From contig QFPJ01000042.1 of NCBI GenBank assembly GCA_003241685.1, positions 1 to 23,361 of the forward strand: a DNA stretch of 23,361 nucleotides, written 5' to 3'. Source of the DNA: Sphingopyxis macrogoltabida. GTDB taxonomy: Bacteria; Pseudomonadota; Alphaproteobacteria; Sphingomonadales; Sphingomonadaceae. The position numbers and the translations under genes are program-made. Each line of letters begins with the position of its first letter. Within the stretch, counting starts at the first letter, position 1. Positions 1 to 5,854 of the stretch are shown one piece after another. The notes under the pieces are model-generated. The model was given only the letters and a program-made list of their open reading frames with translations, did no database searches and was not told where the DNA came from.

Positions 1-588
1 CAAGGCGCCGATGAGGAGTTGCGCGGGGTCGCGGTCCGCGCGTGCCGTAGCCACAGCATATCTAAAAACACTGCTCGCAAACGCGCGAAGGAGGTTAGCT
101 GTTTCGAGGCGGCCCCGCCTCTCATGCTTCCTCAGCTCATGCAGCAACTCCTGTGGCGCCACTTCCGACACCGGCAGTCGTCCAAAATCGGAGCCGAGCA
201 GCGTTACAAACCAGCGCATCTTCTTAAGAGTGGGTCCGGCCAGACCCTCGCGCTCCTTCTTCTCTATCAATTCCTCGGCGACGCTGGCGAAGCTGTTGCC
301 CGCGCGGATGCTCGCTTCAATCTTCGCGCGTCGCTTCGCGACATTCGGATCGACATGATGCGTGAGTTGCTTCCTGGCCGCGTCTCGCGCCTCGCGAGCC
401 TCGGCTAGCGAAACTTCGGGATACGACCCGAGAGCCAACTTACGTTCGACCCCGTGGCTGCGATATTTGACGCGCCAAAGCTTGCTGCCTGTCGGATTGA
501 CCAGAATATAAAGCCCGAGGGAGTCAGCGAGCTTATACGGCTTTTCTCTTGGCTTCGCGTTGCGGATTGCGGTGTTGGTCAATGCCAT
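1..588 (-). CDS. P4-type tyrosine integrase, N-terminal part (runs off the left edge)
   Basis: Site-specific recombinase that would insert or excise a genomic island at the adjacent tRNA gene. An uninterrupted frame of 196 codons reads from an ATG at 586-588 to the window edge. The protein opens with MALTNTAIRNAKPREKPYKL, followed by GLYILV, a basic KLWRVKYR strand and LGSYPEVSLAEAR. This is the DUF4102 arm-DNA-binding N-terminus typical of P4-family integrases (roughly residues 1-85). A core-binding SAM-like domain follows at about 105-190, with FASVAEELI and LRAFASSVFRYAVATARA. The catalytic domain (Arg, His-x-x-Arg, Tyr) lies outside the window, so activity cannot be judged. The start lies about 170 bp beyond the 3' end of tRNA-Cys and reads away from it, as expected for an island integrase. 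Its codons are less GC-biased than those of the core genes to the right, which fits acquisition by transfer. Confidence 0.9.
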   Translation of the reverse strand, partial: MALTNTAIRNAKPREKPYKLADSLGLYILVNPTGSKLWRVKYRSHGVERKLALGSYPEVSLAEAREARDAARKQLTHHVDPNVAKRRAKIEASIRAGNSFASVAEELIEKKEREGLAGPTLKKMRWFVTLLGSDFGRLPVSEVAPQELLHELRKHERRGRLETANLLRAFASSVFRYAVATARADRDPAQLLIGAL

Positions 589-629
589 TGGGGGCCTCGA
601 GATTTGCGGGGCCATGAAAAGGCCCCCAA
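588..629 (-). repeat. 10-bp perfect inverted repeat at the integrase start codon
   Basis: TTGGGGGCCT at 588-597 is perfectly complementary to AGGCCCCCAA at 620-629, with a 22-nt spacer. The inner arm touches the first base of the integrase ATG. In the integrase mRNA this would form a very stable GC hairpin next to the start codon, and no strong Shine-Dalgarno is visible apart from a GAGG inside it. It could limit integrase translation or be a protein-binding dyad. The inverted repeat is seen directly; the role is inferred. Confidence 0.55.
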
Positions 630-727
630 ATAAGACCCCAATCACCCAAAACCACGGGCAATCAAAGGCCATCGCCGACAACCAGCGAATAGCCTAAAAC
701 TAGCAGAAAACATGGGTTTTTTCAACT

Positions 728-747
728 GTTCGCGACCACTCGCGAAC
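728..747. repeat. 8-bp inverted repeat beside the tRNA-Cys 3' end (possible att-site component)
   Basis: GTTCGCGA (728-735) and TCGCGAAC (740-747) form a perfect dyad around a 4-nt centre, 7 bp beyond the CCA end of tRNA-Cys. It is not followed by a T-tract in either direction, so it is not a convincing terminator. Integrases of this type recombine within or just past the tRNA 3' end, so this may be part of the left attachment site. The rest of the 589-754 spacer shows no gene. Confidence 0.4.
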
Positions 748-754
748 AGGATTC

Positions 755-828
755 TGGAGGCCCGAGCCGGAATCGAACCGGCGTATACGGATTTGCAGTC
801 CGCTGCGTCACCACTCCGCCATCGGGCC
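755..828 (-). tRNA. tRNA-Cys (anticodon GCA)
   Basis: Read on the minus strand from 828 to 755, the sequence folds as a complete cloverleaf of 74 nt. The acceptor stem is GGCCCGA pairing with TCGGGCC, the anticodon loop is CTGCAAA with anticodon GCA, and the T arm is GCCGG-TTCGATT-CCGGC. The discriminator base is T (U73), the identity base of tRNA-Cys, and the CCA end is encoded at 755-757. The gene is intact next to an integrase, so the island must restore its 3' end on integration. Identity and ends are clear from the fold. Confidence 0.97.
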
Positions 829-1000
829 TCGCACCGATCGGTCGCTGCGACGCGGATCGCGGCGGCCGGGTGATGAAGGCGCGCTAGTGAGGGGCTTTGT
901 GGGGCTTGTCAAGGATTCGCCGAGACCGTGGCGGCATGCGCGATGCGGACTTGGCGGGATCGGCAGGGACGGCTATGCGCGGGCACCGGCGCGGCACTTT

Positions 1001-1041
1001 GCTGTATTATTATTGCAATACAGCTTGGCATCGGCTAAAGC
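1001..1041 (+). promoter_or_regulatory. Candidate promoter/operator dyad upstream of the methyltransferase-tolC block
   Basis: GCTGTATT (1001-1008) and AATACAGC (1017-1024) form a perfect 8-bp inverted repeat in an AT-rich patch within otherwise GC-rich DNA, about 60 bp before the start at 1085. A possible -35 (TTGCAA, 1013-1018) overlaps the dyad, with a weak -10-like TAAAGC at 1036-1041 after a 17-nt spacer. The dyad is seen directly; promoter and operator roles are inferred. Confidence 0.4.
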
Positions 1042-1084
1042 TGCCTCGCAGACGCTCACGGATTCAGGAATCGGGAACAGGCTG

Positions 1085-1759
1085 ATGGCGACGAAATACA
1101 GCGAATTGGGGGCCGCCGACATGCGCGCCGCGATGATCGACAGCCAGCTGCGAACCAGCGACGTCATCGATCCCGCCGTCATCGGCGCGATGGGCAGCGT
1201 CGCGCGCGAGGCGCATGTTCCCGCCGCGCTGGCCGGCGTCGCCTATATGGACCGCGCGATCGGCCTGGACGACGGCCGCGCGCTCAACCCGCCACTCGTC
1301 ACCGGCCGCATGCTCGTGACCGCGGCGGTCGAACCCGGCGCGCGCGTGCTGGTGATCGGCGCGGCGACCGGCTACCTCGCCGCCCTGCTCGCCGCGCTCG
1401 GCGCCGACGTGTACGCGGTCGAGGAGAATCCCACCCTGCTCGCCGCCGGGCGCCGCGCGACGGACGGCGGCGCCCATGCCGCCGCGATCCACTGGATCGA
1501 AGGCCCGCTGACCGCCGGTGCGCCCGATGCCGCGCCCTTCGACCGCATCATCATCGACGGCGCGATCGAGACCCTGCCCGACGCGATCGCCGCGCAGCTT
1601 GCCGACGGCGGGCGTCTGGTCGGCGCCCGCCGCGACGGCGCGGTGACGCGGCTGATCCAGGGCGTGAAGACGGCGGGCACGCTGACGCTGCGCGCCTTCG
1701 CCGACATGGACGTCGCGCCCTTGCCGGGCTTCGCCGCCGTCCGGGGCTTCGAATTCTGA
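1085..1759 (+). CDS. Protein-L-isoaspartate O-methyltransferase-like protein
   Basis: SAM-dependent methyltransferase of the isoaspartate (PCMT/Pcm) family, 224 aa, cytoplasmic. The start at 1085 (MATKYSELGAADMRAAMIDS) begins the family's conserved N-terminal helix (AAMIDSQLRTSDVID); the frame remains open further upstream, but that stretch looks non-coding. SAM-binding motif I is VLVIGAATGY at residues 89-98, and the acidic residue after strand 2 lies in VYAVEENP. The segment FDRIIIDGAIE is the post-I/II region. True repair enzymes carry a GxxxSxP substrate motif before motif I. Here that position reads ALNPPLVTGRM and lacks the serine, so the activity may not be isoaspartate repair. It lies 41 bp before tolC, an arrangement also known in Caulobacter, which suggests an ancestral block. 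The family is certain; the substrate is not. Confidence 0.85.
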   Translation: MATKYSELGAADMRAAMIDSQLRTSDVIDPAVIGAMGSVAREAHVPAALAGVAYMDRAIGLDDGRALNPPLVTGRMLVTAAVEPGARVLVIGAATGYLAALLAALGADVYAVEENPTLLAAGRRATDGGAHAAAIHWIEGPLTAGAPDAAPFDRIIIDGAIETLPDAIAAQLADGGRLVGARRDGAVTRLIQGVKTAGTLTLRAFADMDVAPLPGFAAVRGFEF

Positions 1760-1800
1760 TCGCCCCGCCCTTCCTCCCACAGTTCAGGCTGACGAAGACA

Positions 1801-3288
1801 ATGTTCGATACCGACAGGAAAAGCGTCCGTGCACGCTGGCTCGCCGGCCTTGCGCTCGGCGCACTGACATTGTCGTCCCCGGCGGGCGCCGAAACGCTGC
1901 AGGGCGCGCTCGGCAAGGCGTATGAAAATAATCCCACGCTGACCGCGGCGCGCGCGGGCCAGCGCGCGAATGACGAGAATGTCCCGATCCAGAAGGCGTC
2001 GGGCCTGCCCTCGCTGGGCACATCGGCCGACTATACCGAAAATATCGTCATCCCCGGCAACAGCTTTTCCTCGCCGGCGCGGTCGGTGCAGGTCGGCGGC
2101 CAGCTGGCGGTCCCCATCTATCAGGGCGGCGCCGTACGCAATGCGGTGCGCGCCGCCAAATATCGCGTCGAGGCGGGTCAGGCCGATCTGCGCGCCACCG
2201 AAGCCAGCGTGTTTTCGCAGGTCGTCGGCGCCTATATGGACGTCATCCGCGACCAGGCGATCGTGCAGCTCAACCGCAACAATGTCGCGGTGCTGCGCAC
2301 CAATTTGCAGGCGACCAGCGACCGGTTCGAGATCGGCGACCTGACCCGCACCGACGTCGCCCAGTCCGAAGCCCGGCTTGCGCTGGCCGAAGGCGACCTG
2401 CGCACGGCCGAATCGAACCTGATCGGCAGCCGCGAATCCTATATCCGGCTGGTTGGCGAAGCGCCCGCCGATCTGGAGGCGCCGCCCATCCTGCCCAATC
2501 TGCCCGCGACGGCGGAGGAGGCGGTGGCGATCGCGCTGAACAACAATCCCGATATCGAATCGGCGAACGAGTTGATCAACGCCTCACGCGCCGACATCGG
2601 CGTCGCGCGCGCGTCGCGCATGCCCAAATTGTCGGGCACCGTCGGCGGCGGATACAATAATTTCCTGGGATCGCTGAACAGCGGCGTCCCCGGCGTCGGC
2701 GTGTCGCAGGAAACGACCAGCATGGCGGCCGGCGTTTCGCTGACCCTGCCGATCTTTCAGGGCGGCCGCCCGTCGGCGCAGGTCCGCCAGGCGCAGTCGC
2801 GCACCAGCCAGGCGATCGAAACCTATGTCGCGGTCGAACGCGACGTCATCGCCCAGACGCGCGGTGCCTATGCCGCGTGGCGCGCCAACGAACAGATCAT
2901 CGCCGCGACCGAAAAGGCCGTCGGCGCCAATGCCCTGTCGCTGGAAGGCGTGCGCGCCGAAAACAGCGTCGGGACGCGATCGATCCTCGACATATTGAAT
3001 GCCGAACAGGAATATCTGAACACGCAGGTCCAGCTCGTCTCTGCCCGCCGCAACGCCTATGTCGCCGCCTTCTCGGTCCTGGCGGCGATGGGCAAGGCCG
3101 AAGCCCGCGATCTGGGGCTGGAGGGCGGCGCGCTCTATGACCCCGCGGTCAATTACGAACGCGTCAAAGGACAGATATGGGACTGGGCCGACGACCCCAG
3201 GCCGCAGCAACAGACGACCGACACGCGCGCCGTTCCCGCCGCCGATGCCTCGGTCCCCGAAGGCCCGCCGACGCTGCCGCAACAATAA
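1801..3288 (+). CDS. tolC: TolC-family outer-membrane efflux/secretion channel
   Basis: Outer-membrane channel of tripartite efflux pumps or type I secretion systems, 495 aa, close to the normal TolC length. Residues 1-30 form a signal peptide (basic start, hydrophobic LAGLALGALTL, cleavage after PAGA). The mature protein begins with ETLQGALGKAYENNPTL, the usual first helix of the repeat. Two internal structural repeats are visible, each with a 'P(I/L)(Y/F)QGG' turn: VPIYQGG near residue 103 and LPIFQGG near residue 318. The C-terminal repeat ends with the family-typical RSILDILNAEQEYLNTQVQL. A proline- and glutamine-rich tail follows. No inner-membrane pump or periplasmic adaptor is adjacent, so it probably serves partners encoded elsewhere. 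It lies between the methyltransferase and the PopZ-like gene, as in Caulobacter, where this tolC copy is linked to S-layer secretion. Confidence 0.94.
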   Translation: MFDTDRKSVRARWLAGLALGALTLSSPAGAETLQGALGKAYENNPTLTAARAGQRANDENVPIQKASGLPSLGTSADYTENIVIPGNSFSSPARSVQVGGQLAVPIYQGGAVRNAVRAAKYRVEAGQADLRATEASVFSQVVGAYMDVIRDQAIVQLNRNNVAVLRTNLQATSDRFEIGDLTRTDVAQSEARLALAEGDLRTAESNLIGSRESYIRLVGEAPADLEAPPILPNLPATAEEAVAIALNNNPDIESANELINASRADIGVARASRMPKLSGTVGGGYNNFLGSLNSGVPGVGVSQETTSMAAGVSLTLPIFQGGRPSAQVRQAQSRTSQAIETYVAVERDVIAQTRGAYAAWRANEQIIAATEKAVGANALSLEGVRAENSVGTRSILDILNAEQEYLNTQVQLVSARRNAYVAAFSVLAAMGKAEARDLGLEGGALYDPAVNYERVKGQIWDWADDPRPQQQTTDTRAVPAADASVPEGPPTLPQQ

Positions 3289-3322
3289 AGCTTGGCAAGC
3301 GCCATCCCCTGCCGGTAAGATT

Positions 3323-3330
3323 ATGGTTAA
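3323..3330 (-). promoter_or_regulatory. Candidate CtrA half-site upstream of popZ
   Basis: The minus strand reads TTAACCAT, the 8-mer described as a CtrA recognition half-motif in Alphaproteobacteria, about 38 bp before the popZ-like start. The second TTAA of the full CtrA box (TTAA-N7-TTAA) is absent. PopZ is a cell-cycle protein, so CtrA control would make sense, but an 8-mer can occur by chance. Confidence 0.35.
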
Positions 3331-3367
3331 TCGTGCGTCACGCGGGCGCACCGAAGGGGGCAAGTTG

Positions 3368-3799
3368 ATGGGCGACATGTCGCGCGAACCGTCGATGGAA
3401 GATATTTTATCGTCGATCCGGCGCGTGATCGCGCGCGACGAGGCTCCCGGCCGCGACACGCGCGCCCGTCCCGCCGACGAGGATGTGCTCGACCTTCACC
3501 AAGAGGAAGAGACGGCGGCCGTCTCCGCCGAAACCGCACGCGCCGGGCCCGCGGAAGAGTTGATCTCCGCCGCCAGTGCCGACGCCGCGCGCCAGTCGCT
3601 CGAGGCCCTGACCGCCGCGATCGCGCCCGCCGCCGCACCCGCCGCCAATGCCGCGCCCGCATCGGCACGCACGATGGAGGAGGTCGTCGTCGACGCGCTG
3701 CGCCCGATGCTCAAACAATGGCTCGACGACAATCTGCCGCCGATCGTCGAGACGATGGTGGCCAAGGAAATCAGCCGAATCACCAGCCGCAAGGAGTGA
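3368..3799 (+). CDS. popZ: PopZ-like polar organising protein (DUF2497 family)
   Basis: Small scaffold protein that in Caulobacter forms a polymeric matrix at the cell pole and tethers ParB-parS and cell-cycle regulators. This one is 143 aa. The N-terminal helix EPSMEDILSSIRRVIARDE (about 7-25) is the partner-binding motif. A low-complexity acidic, Ala/Pro-rich linker spans about 26-95. The conserved C-terminal oligomerisation region (DALRPMLKQWLDDNLPPIV, then ETMVAKEISRI) occupies about 109-138. The linker is shorter than in Caulobacter. The start at 3368 was chosen because AGGGGG sits 8 nt upstream and the conserved helix follows directly; the frame is open upstream but overlaps tolC. In many relatives valS follows; here a repeat-filled intergenic region follows instead. 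Confidence 0.88.
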   Translation: MGDMSREPSMEDILSSIRRVIARDEAPGRDTRARPADEDVLDLHQEEETAAVSAETARAGPAEELISAASADAARQSLEALTAAIAPAAAPAANAAPASARTMEEVVVDALRPMLKQWLDDNLPPIVETMVAKEISRITSRKE

Positions 3800-3950
3800 C
3801 GCGGCGCCCGCCGGCCATGCGGCGTGGCATGGGGCGTCTTGTCGGCGACCCCGGGGTCGCGCCGGAACCGGTTGCGTAACCGCCAAAGGCGGGGATGACG
3901 AACGCGGGGCGCCAGCAGGCGGCCGGATTGCGGAGGTATATCCTCCCTGT

Positions 3951-4062
3951 CGCGCAGCGATGGGGAGGTGGCAGCGCGAAGCACTGACGGAGGAGCGATG
4001 GCGGCCCCTCCACCACGCCCTGCGGGCGCGGTCCCCCTCCCCACGGCTTCGCCGCAGGGAAA
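3951..4062 (+). repeat. Dispersed repeat, copy A (inverted partner at 11376-11491)
   Basis: The reverse complement of this stretch aligns along almost its full length with 11376-11491. A 30-nt block is identical (4001-4030 against 11402-11431), and flanking parts share motifs such as GCCGTGGGGAG and CCCATCGCTGCGCG. Internal GGGGAGG and CCTCCCC arms allow strong folding. It is seen twice in the window in opposite orientation and resembles the palindromic intergenic repeats common in sphingomonads. Confidence 0.8.
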
Positions 4063-4132
4063 ATTGGTCGTAAACGGCCGATTGCGGGCATTTGCAGCAT
4101 CGTCACCCCGGACCTGATCCGTCGCCCCGTTT

Positions 4133-4236
4133 CGTCATTGCGAGGAGCGGAGCGACGAAGCAATCTCCAGCGATCGGCAAGGCAGGACGATGGCTGGAGA
4201 TGGCTTCCCTCGGCTTTCGCCGGGCTCGCCATGACG
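4133..4236 (+). repeat. Long palindromic intergenic element
   Basis: It begins CGTCATTGCGAG and ends CTCGCCATGACG, nearly complementary ends, with internal arms TCTCCAG and CTGGAGA. The whole 104-bp unit can fold into one long hairpin. Its first 38 bp (4133-4170) recur at 18816-18853 with a single mismatch. Elements starting CGTCATTGCGAGGAGCG with AGCGACGAAGCAATCTC are known as abundant dispersed repeats in alphaproteobacterial genomes. It is non-coding. Confidence 0.8.
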
Positions 4237-4647
4237 CGTAACGACGGTGCGGGGTTGGTCGCCGACGTAATCCGGGTTCCATGACGGCGATGCTGCGGTG
4301 GATTCCGGATCAAGTCCAGAATGACGAAAGGCCGTAAACGACCGGAAACATCCCCTTCAAGCCATACGCTGTCAGGCAGCCTCGGACGGGTCCGGGCAGA
4401 GGCAAAGGCCACGGGTTCGCGCGAAAGTGCGGAGAAAGGAAGAGGACGGAGCCGTCCTGTCATCCTCGCCTTATCTGTCACCGAAACCACAGCCGGATCG
4501 CGCCGGCCGTTGCCCTCCGCGTCTCCGCGCGAAATTTCCTGTCTTTTCCCTGCATTTGGCACGGTTCCCCCGCCATGGCCGGGCTCGGGACGATCCCTTG
4601 GCGCCGCTCCCCGACACCGCCACACCCGCGGCCCCGGGGCCAGAGCC

Positions 4648-5124
4648 CTAGAGCATATATTTCATGCGGATCGTCTGATGCGTCTCGCCCGGCACGACGA
4701 AGCTGGCCGATTTGAAGCGGGGCGGGCCGACGGTGATCGCGGGGTTGCGCGAAAAGCCGAAGCCTTCGCGCGGCAGGAACAGCGCCATGTCCATCTTGTT
4801 GTTGCCATTTTCGTCATGGACGACGGCGATGGCATAGGTGCCCGCGGCCGGCGCGGCGATGGTGAAATCGTCGGCGTCGGCGGCCTTCACCGCCATGCGC
4901 ACCGACGCCTTGTCCTTGCTGCAATCGGGAAAGGCCTTGGGGTTGGTGGTCAGGCAGACCAGGACCTGCCCCTTTTCATTGCGCAGATTGGTGATGCCGA
5001 CCTCAACCGTCGAAGCGGGCGGCGGCGCGCTGGCGGCGGTCAGCACCGGCAGGCTCGCCGCCAAAGCGGCCCATGCCGATGTCCGTGCCGCACGTCTTGT
5101 CCCAGAACCGGAAATACAGGCCAT
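4648..5124 (-). CDS. DUF2141 family secreted protein
   Basis: Small exported protein of unknown function, 158 aa. Residues 1-33 form a signal peptide: a basic TRRAAR stretch, hydrophobic AWAALAASLPVL, and likely cleavage after TAASA. The mature part is a compact beta-rich DUF2141 domain with VEVGITNLRNEKGQVLVCL, an Asp/Asn-rich loop HDENGNNKMDM and the family-typical PREGFGFSRNP. The start at 5124 is preferred over 5145 because AAGGGGA sits just upstream and the resulting signal peptide has the right length. This start lies inside the upstream hydroxylase gene, so the two overlap by 122 nt in different frames. Co-transcription with the hydroxylase is nearly certain. The function is unknown; binding of a lipid or carotenoid product would be speculation. 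Confidence 0.85.
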   Translation of the reverse strand: MACISGSGTRRAARTSAWAALAASLPVLTAASAPPPASTVEVGITNLRNEKGQVLVCLTTNPKAFPDCSKDKASVRMAVKAADADDFTIAAPAAGTYAIAVVHDENGNNKMDMALFLPREGFGFSRNPAITVGPPRFKSASFVVPGETHQTIRMKYML

Positions 5125-5806
5125 AATTCCCCTTATAGGCCGCATGATGCTGTTGATGATGCGTTGCCGTTATCAGCCAGCGGCCCACGGGTCCATGCAC
5201 CAGCGCGCGCGGGAACATTTCCCAGCCCATATGATTGCCCACGCCCATGACGGTCATGATCGTCAGCACCAGGCCGAGCATCGCGACATGGATGGGGATC
5301 AGGAACACCAGCACCGGGATGACCACGGCGCCGGTGATCGCCTCGACGGGATGAAAGCTCATCGCCGCCCAGGCGGTGGGTGGCCGGCTGTCATGATGCA
5401 CCGCATGGGCGATGCGGAACCAGCGCGGCCGGTGCATCAGCCGGTGCGTCCAGTAAAACCATGTGTCGTGAAGGAGAAGATAGGCGAAGAGGCTGACCGG
5501 CAGATACCAGAGCGGAAAGGCGTGCACATCGGTGTAGATGCGCGTCCATCCATGCGCCTGCCACCCCCATGCGACGATGCCGGCGGGCAGGCCGTAAATC
5601 GCGGCGCTGGCCAGGCTCCACCCGATTTCCCGCCGCATCTGCGGTTCGAGGCCGCGATAGAGGCCGGGGTGCCGCAGCCGCGTCGCGAAGGCGAAGGCGC
5701 CGCTGGCGATCAGGTAACGCACGCCGACGATCAGCGTCATCGCCAGCGCCGACAGCAGGATCGCTGGCAGCGCGGACGACAGATCGGCGAACGGGTGGGC
5801 GGACAT
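5003..5806 (-). CDS. Sterol desaturase/fatty acid hydroxylase family membrane di-iron enzyme; candidate carotenoid hydroxylase
   Basis: Integral-membrane di-iron oxygenase, 267 aa, of the superfamily that hydroxylates sterols, fatty acids and carotenoids. The histidine clusters expected to bind two irons are visible: HRLMH (121-125), HAVHH (134-138) and HHQQHH (216-221), with the signature DTWFYWTHR before the first and NHMG at 191-194. Hydrophobic spans lie at about 15-40, 65-85, 97-113 and 155-190. Classical CrtZ (about 170 aa) has different spacing, so this is not CrtZ. It is divergent from crtY with only 48 bp between the starts, which suggests a role on a carotenoid product; this is inference. 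Its last 40 codons, including the conserved YFRFWDKTCGTD, overlap the signal-peptide region of the DUF2141 gene in another frame. No clear Shine-Dalgarno precedes the start. Confidence 0.88.
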   Translation of the reverse strand: MSAHPFADLSSALPAILLSALAMTLIVGVRYLIASGAFAFATRLRHPGLYRGLEPQMRREIGWSLASAAIYGLPAGIVAWGWQAHGWTRIYTDVHAFPLWYLPVSLFAYLLLHDTWFYWTHRLMHRPRWFRIAHAVHHDSRPPTAWAAMSFHPVEAITGAVVIPVLVFLIPIHVAMLGLVLTIMTVMGVGNHMGWEMFPRALVHGPVGRWLITATHHQQHHAAYKGNYGLYFRFWDKTCGTDIGMGRFGGEPAGADRRQRAAARFDG

Positions 5807-5854
5807 GGTGAAAGCGATAGCGGCTGCGCGCCGGGACCGCTAGGGAAGACGGAT
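5807..5854. promoter_or_regulatory. 48-bp divergent control region between the hydroxylase and crtY
   Basis: The two start codons face away from each other across only 48 bp, so promoters for both transcripts must lie here or extend into coding sequence. AGGGA at 5842-5846 is the crtY ribosome-binding site. No consensus -35/-10 pair and no TGT-N12-ACA (PpsR/CrtJ) box was found. The regulatory role follows from position only. Confidence 0.45.

Larger units (their letters stand above)
3800..4647. other. Gene-free, repeat-rich intergenic region
   Basis: No convincing gene is present: open frames here have no recognisable protein motifs and are shadows of GC-rich repeats. The region is a mosaic of dispersed elements. 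It includes the inverted-repeat partner at 3951-4062 and the long palindromic element at 4133-4236. An imperfect inverted pair, GGTCGTAAACGGCC (4066-4079) against GGCCGTAAACGACC (4330-4343), matches at 12 of 14 positions and brackets the stretch containing the palindromic element. The 4430-4560 part is rich in GGAGA and CTCCGCG patches and no structure was assigned there. The boundary between the plus-strand core block and the minus-strand DUF2141 gene lies here. Confidence 0.7.

Noticed and set aside
11..408. Two short plus-strand frames over the integrase
   Set aside because: The minus-strand integrase reads through without a stop and has conserved P4-integrase features; the plus-strand frames have none.
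728..747. Rho-independent terminator of tRNA-Cys
   Set aside because: The 8-bp dyad is followed on the minus strand by an A-rich, not T-rich, stretch, so it does not fit an intrinsic terminator.
3800..4647. Possible CRISPR array or small-RNA cluster in the repeat-rich gap
   Set aside because: The repeats are of different types, palindromic and irregularly spaced; there is no direct-repeat/spacer periodicity and no cas genes.
4321..5250. A 309-codon plus-strand frame across the repeat region and DUF2141
   Set aside because: It crosses intergenic repeats and the antisense of a DUF2141 gene with a good signal peptide and ribosome site; no domain was recognised.
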